A stretch of 64,000 bases of DNA from Leptodontidium sp. MPI-SDFR-AT-0119. Its lineage: Eukaryota; Ascomycota; Leotiomycetes; Helotiales; Leptodontidiaceae. Under the pieces are notes generated by a model. The model did no database searches. It saw only the letters and a list, made by a program, of their open reading frames with translations, and was not told the DNA's origin. A program made the position numbers and the translations under genes. The stretch is taken from the NCBI GenBank assembly GCA_020726505.1, contig JAHLEZ010000012.1, forward strand, positions 1,178,001-1,242,000. The letters are read 5' to 3'. This document shows, piece by piece, positions 10,822 through 21,204 of the stretch. Within the stretch, counting starts at the first letter, position 1, and each line of letters opens with the position of its first letter.

Positions 10822-13743
10822 ATGGCTCCTTCGAAGCGTAATAGAGGCGCTACTCTTGCTAAATCACCTCCTGGATCGCCTATTCGGCCAATCACAAAGC
10901 GTCCTCGTCAACAAACACCTGAAGCCTCTGGTTCTTTACCTCTACCTTTACGCCCTACAAAGCTTATTGTTACCACTACACCTACTGCTTTTAATAGTAG
11001 TCAAGTCGACGAATCAGAGTTTAAGGAGGAAAGGAGAGCTCAAGTGATTAGCGAATCAGAGAGCGAAGAAGAAGAAGATGATGATATTACTCGTACCAAT
11101 GAGTTTTTAGATCAAGATCTTAAAGAGCTAGGCCGGGATAGGCTAGACAGGGAGGAAATTGACGAATCAGATATTGAGAAGGAAGTTACTGAAGAGTTTA
11201 AAATCTCTAAGTACTTTCGTCAGTCAATAATCGATTTAGAAGGCAAAGTGGTATTGCCTTCTAAAGAAGTATTCAACGTATTAACGTTTGGTTAGTATCT
11301 TCTTATTCTTTTAATAAATATAATAACTAATTTATATATTAGTTCCTAAAGGCCCTCATAAGAGTAAATTAGCTCCTCTTTCAGAAAAGGGATCAGCCAC
11401 TCAAAAGAGAGCTAGAGCAGCTCAACGAGAATTAAATCGTCAAAATTCTCTCCACAAGTCTAAAACTCCCGCACACAATCAGCCTACCCTACAACAACCT
11501 CTCACTGGTTTCTTTAAACCAAAACCTCTTATAATAGAGCCTCCCGACGACGATCCTTTTGAAGATATCGACGATTTAAGCGACGAAGAAGACGAAGAGT
11601 TCGATCAACAAGTAGAGGAAGAACTTCGGGCCGAAGATAACTCTATTGAGTTAGACGATTTCAACGATATCGAATTTACAGATGATCGCAACGAGCTCTT
11701 ATTGGATTCGCTTATTGGAGATGCTATTAACTTTGGCTTTACCGAAATTACTTCTACGCTAAAGACTTATCGAGAGGTTCTTACCGATATTAAGAAGCAA
11801 ATCAACAACAAGAAGGTTAAGCTTCTCCCTCGGGTACAGTTCGAATATTCGCTTATTCAACAATATATTCAAAATCTCTTAAAAAAGAGTCCTCGTAGAG
11901 GTCGAATCGAAGCCTCTCTCCTTGTTGCCGAAAGTAATCACCCTACCGGTAAAGGAATAACTCTTGCCCGCAAAATAAGAGCTCTATTTCTTTATTATCG
12001 AACGCATAGATCGCTACCCCTTGAAACACGTGGAGGAACTCGAAAAAATCGATCTTATTTAGACAACGAAGACGTCTTTCAAGCTTGTAGAACTTGGTTA
12101 TTAGCTCAAAAGCTAGCTACGGTTACACCAAAAGGATTTCGCTACGCTCTTAATATACAAATCATGCCTCGATTATTAGCTTCGGCTAACAACAACAAGA
12201 AGCCCTTATTAAGCAAAACTACTAGGGGAAAGTCAATAAAACCTTGGAAAGCTCTCGGTAAAACAGCTACTTATAAGTGGCTAAATCGTCTTGGATTTTA
12301 CGCTACCGAAGAAAAGAAAGGGGTATATGTTGATGGCCATGAGAGAGCCGACGTTATCGAGTATCGTCAAAATGAGTTTCTACCAAAAATAGCTCTCTAC
12401 CAATCGTTTACTACTAATTACGAAGAAGACGAGAATAAGGTTCTTCAGCCAATTGCTCCAACTCTACCACCGGGGGAGAAAGAGCACGTTATTTACTACC
12501 ATGACGAGAGTTGCTTTCACGGCAAAGAGTATTCTAAGCGAATCTGGCTTCACGAAGATCAACAAAAAATGCCTTCTAAAAGTAAAGGAGGCCTTATTCA
12601 CGTTTCAGACTTTATAAGTCTTGAAGGGAGGCTTACTATTAGTCAAAAAGATGCTCGGGAAATCATTTATCCGGGGGGCGACGTTGAATATTGGAATACA
12701 AAGGCTCTCTTAAAGCAAGTAGAGAGAGCTATTGATATATTCGAAGAAAAGCACCCTAATAAGGTAGCTGTCTTTGTTTTCGACCAATCAAGTGCTCACG
12801 CTAGCAAAGGGGAAGGTGCTTTAAACGCCTTTAATATGAATCTTGGTGAGGGTGGAGCTCCTTTACCACAAAAGGTTAGTTTTTCAGTTATACCTGCCTA
12901 TTTAGGAAGTACTTACTAATTAACTTACTTTTTAGGATACCTACTTTCCCCCTGATATTTCTGAAGCTAAGCGAGCTCGCGGGTTAGAGGGTACTATTCA
13001 AGAGCTTAATTATAAGGTTGAGAAGGTTATTAAGGTGCCAGTTAAAGGCTACCCTAATAAAAAGAGAGTCAAGAAGACTATTGTGGAAGAAACGCCAAAA
13101 GGACTTAAACAGATCCTTGCCGAGAGAGGTTGTTTACCTTTAGGTAAGTATTATTCTTTAAATTTAAAGTAATATATTAATAACTTATAGGGAAAAAGCT
13201 ACTAAAGGCTAAGTGCACCGGAGACAGCAAATGCACTAATATTCTTTCTTGGCCTTCAAAAAAGGTTGCTACTTGTTGCTTGGCGAGGATTTTAGCTAAT
13301 CACAAAGACTTCTTTGAACAAAAGTCGGCTCTTGAAGAGCTACTCTTGTCTAGGGGTCATAAGTGTCTCTTTTTACCGAAGTTTCACTGCGAGCTAAACC
13401 CGATTGAGATGTATTGGGCGTTTTGTAAGAACTTATATCGACAGGTTTGGAAAGAGACTTTTCCAGAAGTAAGTTATTAACTTATTTTAAAATTTAATAA
13501 CTAATAAACCTTTAGGCTAAAGAAGTAGCTTTAAAAGCTTTGAATTCTTGTCCTCTTGATACGCTACGCAGATATATTAATAGAGCTTCACGCTTTATGG
13601 ATGCTTACCGAAAGGGGCTTAGCTTTAAGCAAACTGCGTGGTGTGTAAAGAAACAGAGTGGCCATAGAACTATCTCTGAGATTATGATGAAGGAGTTTGA
13701 TATAGTCCCAAAGAACCAAGTAGAGGTTGACGAGTTAGCTTGA
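10822..13743 (+). CDS. DDE transposase of the 4.5-kb element, 904 aa, five exons
   Basis: Inferred introns are 11291-11342, 12875-12935, 13144-13190 and 13469-13515, all GT-AG with consistent phases. They give a continuous 904-codon frame without stops. The first 300 or so residues are Ser/Pro-rich and acidic. A helical, DNA-binding-like middle follows. The catalytic core shows HDES (Asp about 544), FDQSSAH (Asp about 637) and LPKFHCELNPIE (Glu about 809). LPKFHCELNPIE and HDES are typical of a fungal DDE group related to Tc1/mariner. The second Asp and the Glu are about 170 residues apart, far more than the 34-39 of classical Tc1/mariner, because of a basic insertion rich in Lys. The enzyme would bind the TIRs and cut and join at TA. 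All three catalytic residues are present, so the element could be active. Confidence 0.85.
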
Positions 13744-14878
13744 TTTTATTAGTTAGATTTTGTATTTATTTGCTAGCGCGGTAGCTAGCTTAGCAGTTAT
13801 AAAAGTGCTTTATTTAGAATCCTCTTAAGAATCAGGTATCTCTCTCTCTGACTTTGTCTTAAAACCTTCGTCTAACTCTATTATCTCAAAGGTTATAACT
13901 CCTCTAAACTAACGACAAGATACGCCAAAATCGTTATTTATAATCTACTTTTAACCTCCCCTAATAATAGTAGCCCTAACCCTCTTATTCTTTTGTAATA
14001 AAGCTTTAATTAGTTCTTTAGAAGCTTCTGTAACTCAACTAACGTGTATCTCAATTGTTATATTAACTTCGTTTGAAGAGAGATAATATAAAGATAGACC
14101 TATAAATTAAGTTAATTATATATTATAATATCAAATAGATTAAATTAAATATACCTCTGCCTCTAAGGAAGCGACTTAATTGAGAAGTAATCGTTCGATA
14201 TTTAATATTGTAGCTCTCTCTAATAGAGAATCGTCGAGAGTTATAAAAGTCTCCTGATACGACTAGCGTAAAATATACTATTAATAATGCTCTTTCAAAT
14301 GGATTAATTACTTACAGATAATTGTCGCTTGATTAGCCATAATTATTAAGTATTGAGGTAAGCGAAGTTATTAATATTTAAGGAAGAAGAAATTCTGTGA
14401 ACAAAGAAAGACTCTTATGCTGTAACACAGTAACATATACGCTAATGACTAAGCATTAGCACTTATTAAGATACTACTTAATTAATAAGAATATATTATA
14501 TCATTATATTATACTTTTATATATTATTTAATCATTTAAAAAATAATAATACTTAAAACGTTACTAGAAAAAAATATTATAATAATTAAGTGGGTCCTAC
14601 TAATAATACCAACTTCTTTTTCTTATAGAATGCTATAATACAATTAATAACGAATTTAGAAGCAAAAAGAATTGCATAATATTCATTATAACTTTTAAAA
14701 AACATATAAATATAAAATAAAAATCTCAAAAAAAAATGATCCCGCCAAGACCTTACTTATATAAGTATAACTTCTTTACCGCTAGCCCGATTAGGCTAAA
14801 AGTGGGTCCATTCGAACGCTAGCAATTTATTGCATCTGATGGATTAAACAGATATATTATATTACTTAATTCTTAAAA
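13744..14878. other. AT-rich non-coding 3' tail of the 4.5-kb element
   Basis: No reading frame of note. Contains the right copy of the subterminal direct repeat near its end. Confidence 0.6.
14708..14850 (+). repeat. subterminal direct repeat, right copy
   Basis: Matches 10521-10660 in the same orientation with substitutions and small gaps. Possible transposase-binding or regulatory region; function is not shown by the sequence. Confidence 0.75.
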
Positions 14879-14904
14879 TTGTCGGTTTTGAGGCGGTCCG
14901 ACTG
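14879..14904 (-). repeat. right terminal inverted repeat of the 4.5-kb element
   Basis: Reverse complement of 10378-10403 over 26 bp; followed by target TA at 14905-14906. Confidence 0.9.
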
Positions 14905-15329
14905 TATATGGGGGGTGCTGACCAGAAGCGAGTTAACCCAGGGCTGATATTTGTGGGATTGGCTATCCCAGGCGATGTCGAGGGCATTAAAGGGGCACTG
15001 GAAGCAGTATTTGTTGGAAATATTAACGGCGTTGATGTAGAAGTCCCTGCATCAGACTTCTCAGAGTGGGTAGAAGGATGGGATAGCATTGGAGATTTGA
15101 TTGATGGCCTAGGATCGGATTTCTGCGAGTTTGTGGAAGTGGGAGGTAAGAATGGTGGTATTTTTGAAGGTCCAGCATCGACCTTCTGCGAATGGGTGGA
15201 TGGAGGAGACAATGGAGTTGCTGGAGATGCAACATCTGATGGCTGGGAATTAAGTGAAGAAGTTGAGCTGCCAAATCCGAGAAGGCGCTTCAGTGCATCT
15301 CGTTTCCTCCCTTCCTTCCGTTGAGACAT
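14905..15329 (-). pseudogene. NLR gene, 5' coding part, cut by the transposon
   Basis: The ATG at 15329 opens a basic start (MSQRKEGRKRDALKRLLGFG) followed by a Ser/Thr/Pro-rich disordered leader with an imperfect repeat around STHSQK/STNSQK/STHSEK. Reading runs into the right TIR at 14904. If the transposon and one TA are removed, codon TAC is rebuilt and translation passes in frame into the DUF7708-like exon ending at 9985: 425 + 391 nt = 272 codons, phase 0 at the next intron. This shows that the two pieces were one gene. An upstream in-frame ATG at 15383 is possible, but 15329 gives the typical basic start. Confidence 0.8.
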
Positions 15330-15850
15330 TTTTTCTTCGAGACAGCCTCGACGGTGGAAGTTCAATGTCCGGGGAATGGACAATACGCCAGCTGAGCTCT
15401 AGTATTTCAGCAAAGATGTGACCAGCTAGCAGAATAGTTGCGAGTACGTAAGTCGAGGTCCTGGATAGAAATATCCGTAAGGTTTGAAGCGTTGAACCAG
15501 AAGACACCCAGAACATGACCTGGGATGATGCAGTTGTCAGTAAGGCTCAGCCGCGGACGTAAATAAGAGTGCGGGAGGGATTGACAAGGTAAGCTACAAA
15601 TTTGAATCCGGTTAGAAGAGGAGTATCACGTGGTACTAGATCTCTCCTTCAATCTCTCAATATCGTCGTACTGTACCGGTGAAGTGAGCGCAGAGTCCTT
15701 GTTCTTTTCTTGGGAAAATAGTTCGAGCAGTTGAGCTAATCCAGAGAAGAGATCCGAGCCCAAGCCCAGCGTTCTGCGGATCGTCCCTTCCCTTACCCTT
15801 TGGCCAGCTTCCTTGCAGACGAGGGCTAAGGGCACGCGGGAATAAAAAGG
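15330..15850. other. intergenic, promoter side of the NLR
   Basis: A minus-strand frame at 15871-15626 has no recognisable match and overlaps the Nudix relic. No other gene is supported. Confidence 0.4.
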
Positions 15851-16827
15851 CCCCATCAAGTCCCTGTACAATTGATAGAAGGCATCATCACCAAAGAGCA
15901 GCTGCTGGGTTTTCTCCCTTTCAACAAATGGCTATCAGCGCTGAAGACCTCGCTGGATAGACAAGGGAAGGAACAACATCTGTTCCATACCTCACCGTTT
16001 AGCCTGCGATCTATCACTATTCAATCCGTCGATTTCTTCAAGCCCACCGTGATAGGCTTCGTCAAGCTCAATGCCAGGGTAGAAAATGCCAATGGCAAAA
16101 TCCTGCCTGGAATCGCCTTCCTACGAGGTCCAAGTGTTGCGGTACTCATGATTCTTCAACCAAGTGACTCGAAAACGGAGAAATGGGTTATCTTGACTGA
16201 ACAGCCTCGAGTAGCTGCTGGAAGTCTACAGTTTATGGAAGTCTCTGCTGGAATGATCGACCCCAAAAGTGAGAGTTTTGCTGGAACCGCAGCAAATGTC
16301 ATCATGGAAAAAACCGGTTTCAAGTTTCCGGAACAGAAGCTCAAAGACTTGACCAAGTATGCAATTGGGAAGGAGGCGATTTGGGATGAAGATACTTGGG
16401 ACGATCCTGCGCTAGCTGGAAGTTCGGATGATCTTGGTGCGTATCTTAGACCTTTTGAAAGCTCTCTCTTTCTCAAGGTTTCCGAGTCCCTTGTTTATTC
16501 TCTCCTCATATCAACAAGAAGATACTTACTATTTTAGAATCCGCAATGTACCCCAGTCCAGGCGGCACGGATGAGTACATCAAAATATTTTTGTGGGAAA
16601 AGGAGCTAGAACGGAAAGAGCTCGACGAATTGAAGAAGAAACTGGCGGGGACAAAGACAGCAGGAGAGTTAGTTACGGTTAAAATCGCGAACTACGAGCA
16701 GTTATGGAGGGTAGCTGCTCGTGACAGCAAAGCTTTGGCGGCATGGTCTCTTTACGAAGCTTTGAAAAGGAAAAGGCACCCCGATTTGACCGATACTCGG
16801 GTATCAAGGAAGCAAACTGATATTTGA
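15851..16827 (+). pseudogene. Nudix hydrolase (ADP-sugar-diphosphatase-like), degenerate
   Basis: Similar in layout to fungal Nudix proteins of the ADP-sugar pyrophosphatase type: a VPVQLIEGIITKEQLLGF start, a Nudix fold, then MYPSPGGTDEYIKIFLWEK and a C-terminal helix ending with AWSLYEALKR. An intron at 16437-16537 joins SDDL to ESAMYPSPGG. Two signs of decay are visible. No ATG opens the homologous N-terminus: the expected position near 15851 reads ATA, and the frame is closed upstream by TAA. The Nudix box (GX5EX7REUXEEXGU) reads GMIDPKSESFAGTAANVIMEKTGF-like, broken here into GMIDPK, then ANVIMEKTG, so most metal-binding glutamates are replaced (one REUXEE Glu kept, others Val and Lys). 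Activity is therefore unlikely. An unseen upstream exon cannot be excluded. Confidence 0.6.
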
Positions 16828-16861
16828 AAGAATATTGAATTGAGCCAACTTCATATCAAAC

Positions 16862-17080
16862 TTGATTCAATCCATTATCAACATACAATGTATCACTGGG
16901 GTGAATGATGATCGAAGTTATCACCTTGCCCCTGAATTGTTAGGACGCCCAGTAAATTGTGCACAGCTCTACAAGTCGCAACTTGAAGCAGCTGGCTTTG
17001 TCGACGTCGTAGAGACGAAATATATCTGGCCATCGAATCGTTGGCCGAAAGATTAGAAGCTTAAGGAATTGGACATGTTC
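16862..17080 (+). pseudogene. C-terminal relic of an SAM-dependent methyltransferase (LaeA-like fold)
   Basis: The frame contains LYKSQLEAAGFVDVVETKY and IWPSNRWPKD, then TAG (17054-17056), then KLKELDM in the same frame. This is the usual tail of fungal class I methyltransferases (AGF..VVE...WP...WPKD..KLKELG). The catalytic Rossmann part is absent, so this is a truncated fragment with a nonsense codon. It lies 35 bp after the Nudix relic and touches the palindromic MITE. Confidence 0.55.
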
Positions 17081-17082
17081 TA

Positions 17083-17199
17083 TAAGCTCTTTATATAACA
17101 TGATTTAAAAATCGAAAGGCACTTAAAATACTTATACTCAAACGATTTAAGTAGTTTAAGTGCCCCGCGATTTTTAAATCACGTTATACAAAGAGCTTG
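17083..17199. mobile_element. 117-bp palindromic MITE with TA flanks
   Basis: The whole unit folds back on itself: the left arm begins TAAGCTCTTTATATAAC and the reverse complement of the right arm begins CAAGCTCTTTGTATAAC. The arms continue with GATTTAAAAATCG and GGCACTTAAA on both sides. TA occurs at 17081-17082 and 17200-17201. Most arm differences near the ends are C/T or G/A transitions, as RIP would leave. No coding capacity. Confidence 0.75.
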
Positions 17200-17432
17200 T
17201 ATCTAGAGTTGGCCGATGTGAATTCAGGGGCAGGGCTTTTCCGTGCCCATCGCATTGACCAATTTCCCCAAACAAATCTCAATACAAAAAGGCACCTTCC
17301 ACGTCACCGGAGTTCCTCGTGCTATCATTCTCCGCATTCTCACAAAGCTGCTACGCGATAACCAGCCAGACTTTGAACTCTAAAACGCAGAATTAGATAG
17401 ACGCCTTCCTGCCTCCTGATCTCCATGCTCAA

Positions 17433-19023
17433 ATGCGGAACAAAATCGCCGAGCATCGCGTCCATGAGGCCCGCGACCGATTCATCAAGTCCATCAAAGA
17501 AGATGATATCCGCCGCCTGGCATCTTCATACCACAACGACGACCCATGTACCTTCTTCAAGCCGCCCACTCGAGGAAGCTACAACATCTGCTTCTTTGTG
17601 AAATTTCACTCACCCAGCACGCAAAGGACTAGCCACGACGCTACTGAACAAGCCGACGAGAGTGGCAGCTCCTGGGTAGTCCGTGTCCCCCTCGACCCAT
17701 ACTTGTCCATCCCTGCCTACGAGAAGCTCGAAACCGAAGTTACGGTGATGCAGTAGGTGATTTCGCCCCATTTGAAAGCCTCGTGTAGTTCGCGTCGTTT
17801 CTCTTCCTAGATTGATTGCGTCAAAAACGACAATCCCTATACCCAAACTTCATGCCTACTCCTTAGCGCACGAGAAGGGCGTCTATGGTATCGCATCTTT
17901 TATTATAATGGAGTATATTGAAGGCCGGACCCTCAACAACGTTGGCTTTAAGATCATCACGGCAGATCAACGACAGAACCTCTACGCCTAACTAGCTGAC
18001 ATCTATATCCAGCTGAGACGGCTTGAGTCTCCTGCTATTGGGCGCCTAGCCCCTTGTCCCGATAAGGGCGGGATCATGGTTAGGAAGAGGCCCATGTCCA
18101 ACCATATAAACCTGCAGGAGGTGGAGGGCTTACAGCCATTATGTATAATGGCAGACTACGGTGGCGAAACCGGTGTTCTCACGTCAGCCAATGACTACAT
18201 ATCAATGTTATTGCGCATTGCGTGGAACGCATTCGAAAAAGGCAGAAAGAACGTGTATGATGAATTCGACGGCCGCGACAGTCTCTATCATCTCGACCAG
18301 TTCTCTCAGTTCGTGAAAACCAAGTGGCTTAATCCCACTCTCGATAACGGCCCCTTTGTACTATCACATGGCGACTTGGAGATGTATAATCTGCTTGTCA
18401 ATGAGAACCTGGATATCTTGGCTGTTCTCGACTGGGAGTGGAGTTGCGTCATTCCTTTACAACTCTTCATGCCGCCGACTTGGATTACAAACCGTCCTAT
18501 CACCACTCTGTCCTGGGGCATTTTCTATGATGACTACATCACAGACCTAAATGATTTTCGCGCTGTCATTAAAGATCGAGAGCTGAGAATGTACGGAGAG
18601 GAGTTATTATCAAGAGACTGGGCGAGCGTGCATACAGACGGAGGCATACTTATTGGTTCAGCACTGGAAAACTGGGCCGACGTTGACTATGTTGCTGGAC
18701 GGTACCTTGATAAGTTTCTTCATCTGCGAAAAGACCTTCAAGGTCGAATAAAGCAGTTCATGGAAGAAAACCCGAGCTATGAGTATTTGATAGCAAGGAA
18801 AGTAGCCGATTGTATGGAGTATCGAGCCGAGCGGAAGCGTCTTGGGGTCGAAGATTCCGAAGACGAGAAGAGGGAAACAGTTGAACAAGAGAAGGGCACA
18901 AATGGTCAAATCCAAAAGGCTAAAAGGGGTGATAAAGAGAAGAGTAGGAAAGAGGCAGGGGGAGGTAGAGTTCAGAGCGGAGCTGAACTGGTCGTTGAAA
19001 AGGCCGCGGCGGCTACAGTGTGA
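17433..19023 (+). pseudogene. aminoglycoside phosphotransferase/choline-kinase-like (APH family) protein with one nonsense codon
   Basis: Exon 1 17433-17752 encodes a start typical of fungal APH-like kinases (GSYNICFFVKF, then WVVRVPLDP). The intron is 17753-17810. Exon 2 runs from 17811 to the stop at 19023 and holds IIMEYIEGRTL (kinase hinge-like), the Brenner motif LSHGDLEMYNLLV (catalytic Asp, Asn) and ILAVLDWEW (metal-binding Asp). The last 70 or so residues are Lys/Glu-rich. One lesion is seen: TAA at 17989-17991 in the segment reading NLYA-stop-LADIYIQLRRLE, where Gln is expected. CAA to TAA is the RIP-type change. Everything else is open, so decay is recent or the stop is a polymorphism. 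Substrate is unknown; fungal members are rarely true antibiotic kinases. Confidence 0.75.
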
Positions 19024-20938
19024 CTTTTCAATTCATCGAATGTCTACTCAAGAACAAATCAATCTCGGAACCAGTTTACCACTGAATTGCCGCAGGTTTG
19101 AACTGCGTTTGGGACTGTCTGGGGCCTCCGGTGTCAGTCTCGTCAAAGGTCTCTGCTCCGATACTGATATTTGGGGCGAGCCAAAAAGCGATATTACGAT
19201 GGTGACCAAGATCATATGCTGGGGATATTATGGAGGTATTGTGGGTATGTTCCCCAGAGAAACTCTTATCCTTGGGAAAAAAACTGTTGTGGTATTCCAC
19301 CGGGATCGGCAAGAACGCGGAATGTTTCAACAAGAGACAAGACCAATAACTGCACCCAAAGTTCGACTGCGACTACCAATATTGGTGTTAATTTGGCTCA
19401 AATTGGTGGCTGGCGCCCGTCGCACCCATCTTGCGGTGCAGCCTTGAAGAGGGGCTAATATCGCAGGATTGTGATGATGGCCAGGTGACTGTGGCACGAC
19501 AAACTCAAACTTGAAGATCTTTAAAATTTCCTAGGAATTCTTCTTCTGGTGGGCATCCGCTAGTGAATGCCCGCTTACCGAGCTTGAAGTCGTAACTCAG
19601 TGGCCAAAAAGGATGAAGAATCGAAGATGAAATGCAGAGGTGAAATAAGTGCTGAATCATACTTTGGATATCGCATCCTTCAAGCGGCCAAGCAACTCAG
19701 AGGCTGTCGGCTGCAGACTGCGTCGCTTGGCGGCTCGCTTGCAGTGTTTAGACGTCTCCCCGAACGGCTATGCATCTTGGCGGAGCTGCGCCGCCCCAAC
19801 CCCATACATTTGGTCCAGGTTCTGCAGTTGTCTTTGACTTCAGGCTGAATTGATCTTCAAGTTCGGTTCTTCTCATGGCCCTGTTTGGGTTCTGAGCCCC
19901 GGGTTTACTTCTCGAGATTTGCATTGACTAACCTAGGATATGCAATTCATTCCTGCTGGCACACCACGCCGCTTGGCAGTTGGCTGACATGGTCGTTTTG
20001 ACGTGATGTTCTATCTGAGAGTGGATATTTTAATGGTCGGATCAATTGCGCAGCTTGTTTTTCCATGGAAATAGATCGCCTGCGGGTAGTTACTTGGGGG
20101 GTTAGATTTGGTCGTCAAGTTCTTGACCGAGTCTCTGACCTTGGCATGTTCTGATGTTCCTAGAACGAGTCAGTTGCAGGACGGCAGTACCCAGTGCCAT
20201 TCATTTTTGTTTCCAGCTGTAAAAGCTATCTGTGCATGCCTGAATATACGCACTTGATCGACTTCGTTCACTATAGCGTTGTGATTCACCATCAGTCGTT
20301 GGCATTTTTGCGCCAGTAACGCTACATCGTTGCACATCCAGCGTCAACAAAATCACGAAAGGGAAGATTAAAAATGTATTAACCCCAGTCAAATTCTTTT
20401 TCTTAAGGATGTGTTTTTTTAAATGATAGCACATACGGTCTCCTGGGCCAAAGGCGATCGCTTGAAATTTGCCGGATAATTGAAGTCCCGGAACTTGTAT
20501 CCTAACACTGCCCGTCCGCTTTCAGAATTATACGGTCCATCTTGGCGAGGCCGCTGTACTAACATGATTCCTTTTCAATCATGAGAAACTGAACTCCCGT
20601 GTCATCCTTTGCCCCCATACCTTGCAATACCTTGCTTTGGAGAACTCTACGCCACTATGGAATTAGAATGCATGCCAAAATACCTTCAACTCGAATCCAG
20701 GAGGACCGCCTACCTTGAACAGTTCTCATGAAAGTTGAAGGGAATAGTTTGAACTAAATGTATAAGATGGAGGGGAATTAAACACTCAATTCTGCTTTTC
20801 ACATCAGCAACAGACCATCAGTTGAAGCAGCTAACATCCTATTCATTCGAAACTATCCTGCTTACTTTATCGAACGACTATTCTCACATCTCCTTACAAA
20901 TCTTCTTACTTCCTCAATTCTTCTCTTTAATCATCACT
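19024..20938. other. intergenic, 1.9 kb
   Basis: Only short frames without recognisable features. I see no gene or repeat here. Confidence 0.5.
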
Positions 20939-21006
20939 ATGTCGTTAACGAAGATCATCTCCATCTTGAGTGTGCTGGCACTGTGCAGTGCCAGTCCCTT
21001 CGCCTA
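20939..21006 (+). pseudogene. secreted-protein gene, 5' fragment (signal peptide), cut by transposon
   Basis: The ATG at 20939 starts a clear signal peptide (MSLTKIISILSVLALCSASP) with likely cleavage after ASP-FA. Reading passes into the left TIR of the transposon at 21007 and stops 8 codons later. The remaining gene is at 24500-25345. Removing the element and one TA rebuilds a TAC codon and keeps frame (68 + 73 nt = 47 codons, ending at the intron 24575-24626). Confidence 0.8.
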
Positions 21007-21054
21007 CAGCAATGTCCATAACTAGCTTCAATCCGGATTTTTAGCGAGCCTCAC
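21007..21054 (+). repeat. left TIR of the 3.5-kb element
   Basis: 48 bp identical to the reverse complement of 24452-24499; extendable to 54 bp with one mismatch. Confidence 0.9.
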
Positions 21055-21204
21055 GAAAAGTCGCGTCGGCCCCCCTCCCGCCATCTCTCATATCGGCGCC
21101 CCCTCACACAACACCACCAAATATTGTCAGAACAACGTCGTAAGTAGCTCAAATTAAAGCTTAACAGTTGCGCTTTCTAACGAACTAATTTGTAGGTTGC
21201 TCTG

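Larger units (their letters stand above)
10378..14904 (+). mobile_element. TA-inserting DNA transposon (Tc1/mariner-like DDE), 4527 bp
   Basis: Perfect 26-bp terminal inverted repeats start CAGTCGGACCGCCTCAAAAC at 10378 and end as the reverse complement at 14904. Both ends are flanked by a TA dinucleotide (10376-10377 and 14905-14906), the target duplication expected for the Tc1/mariner group. Inside are one five-exon transposase gene on the plus strand, a long AT-rich 3' tail and a subterminal direct repeat near both ends. The element is inserted in antisense orientation within the coding sequence of the NLR gene. It is several times longer than classical 1.3-2 kb Tc1 elements. The open transposase and perfect TIRs suggest a young insertion. 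Confidence 0.9.

Noticed and set aside
15626..15871. 81-codon minus-strand frame
   Set aside because: No ATG, overlaps the Nudix relic on the other strand and shows no recognisable motif.
18842..19458. Overlapping plus-strand frames after the APH-like gene
   Set aside because: Lys/Arg-rich shadow of the APH C-terminus followed by non-coding sequence; no domain.
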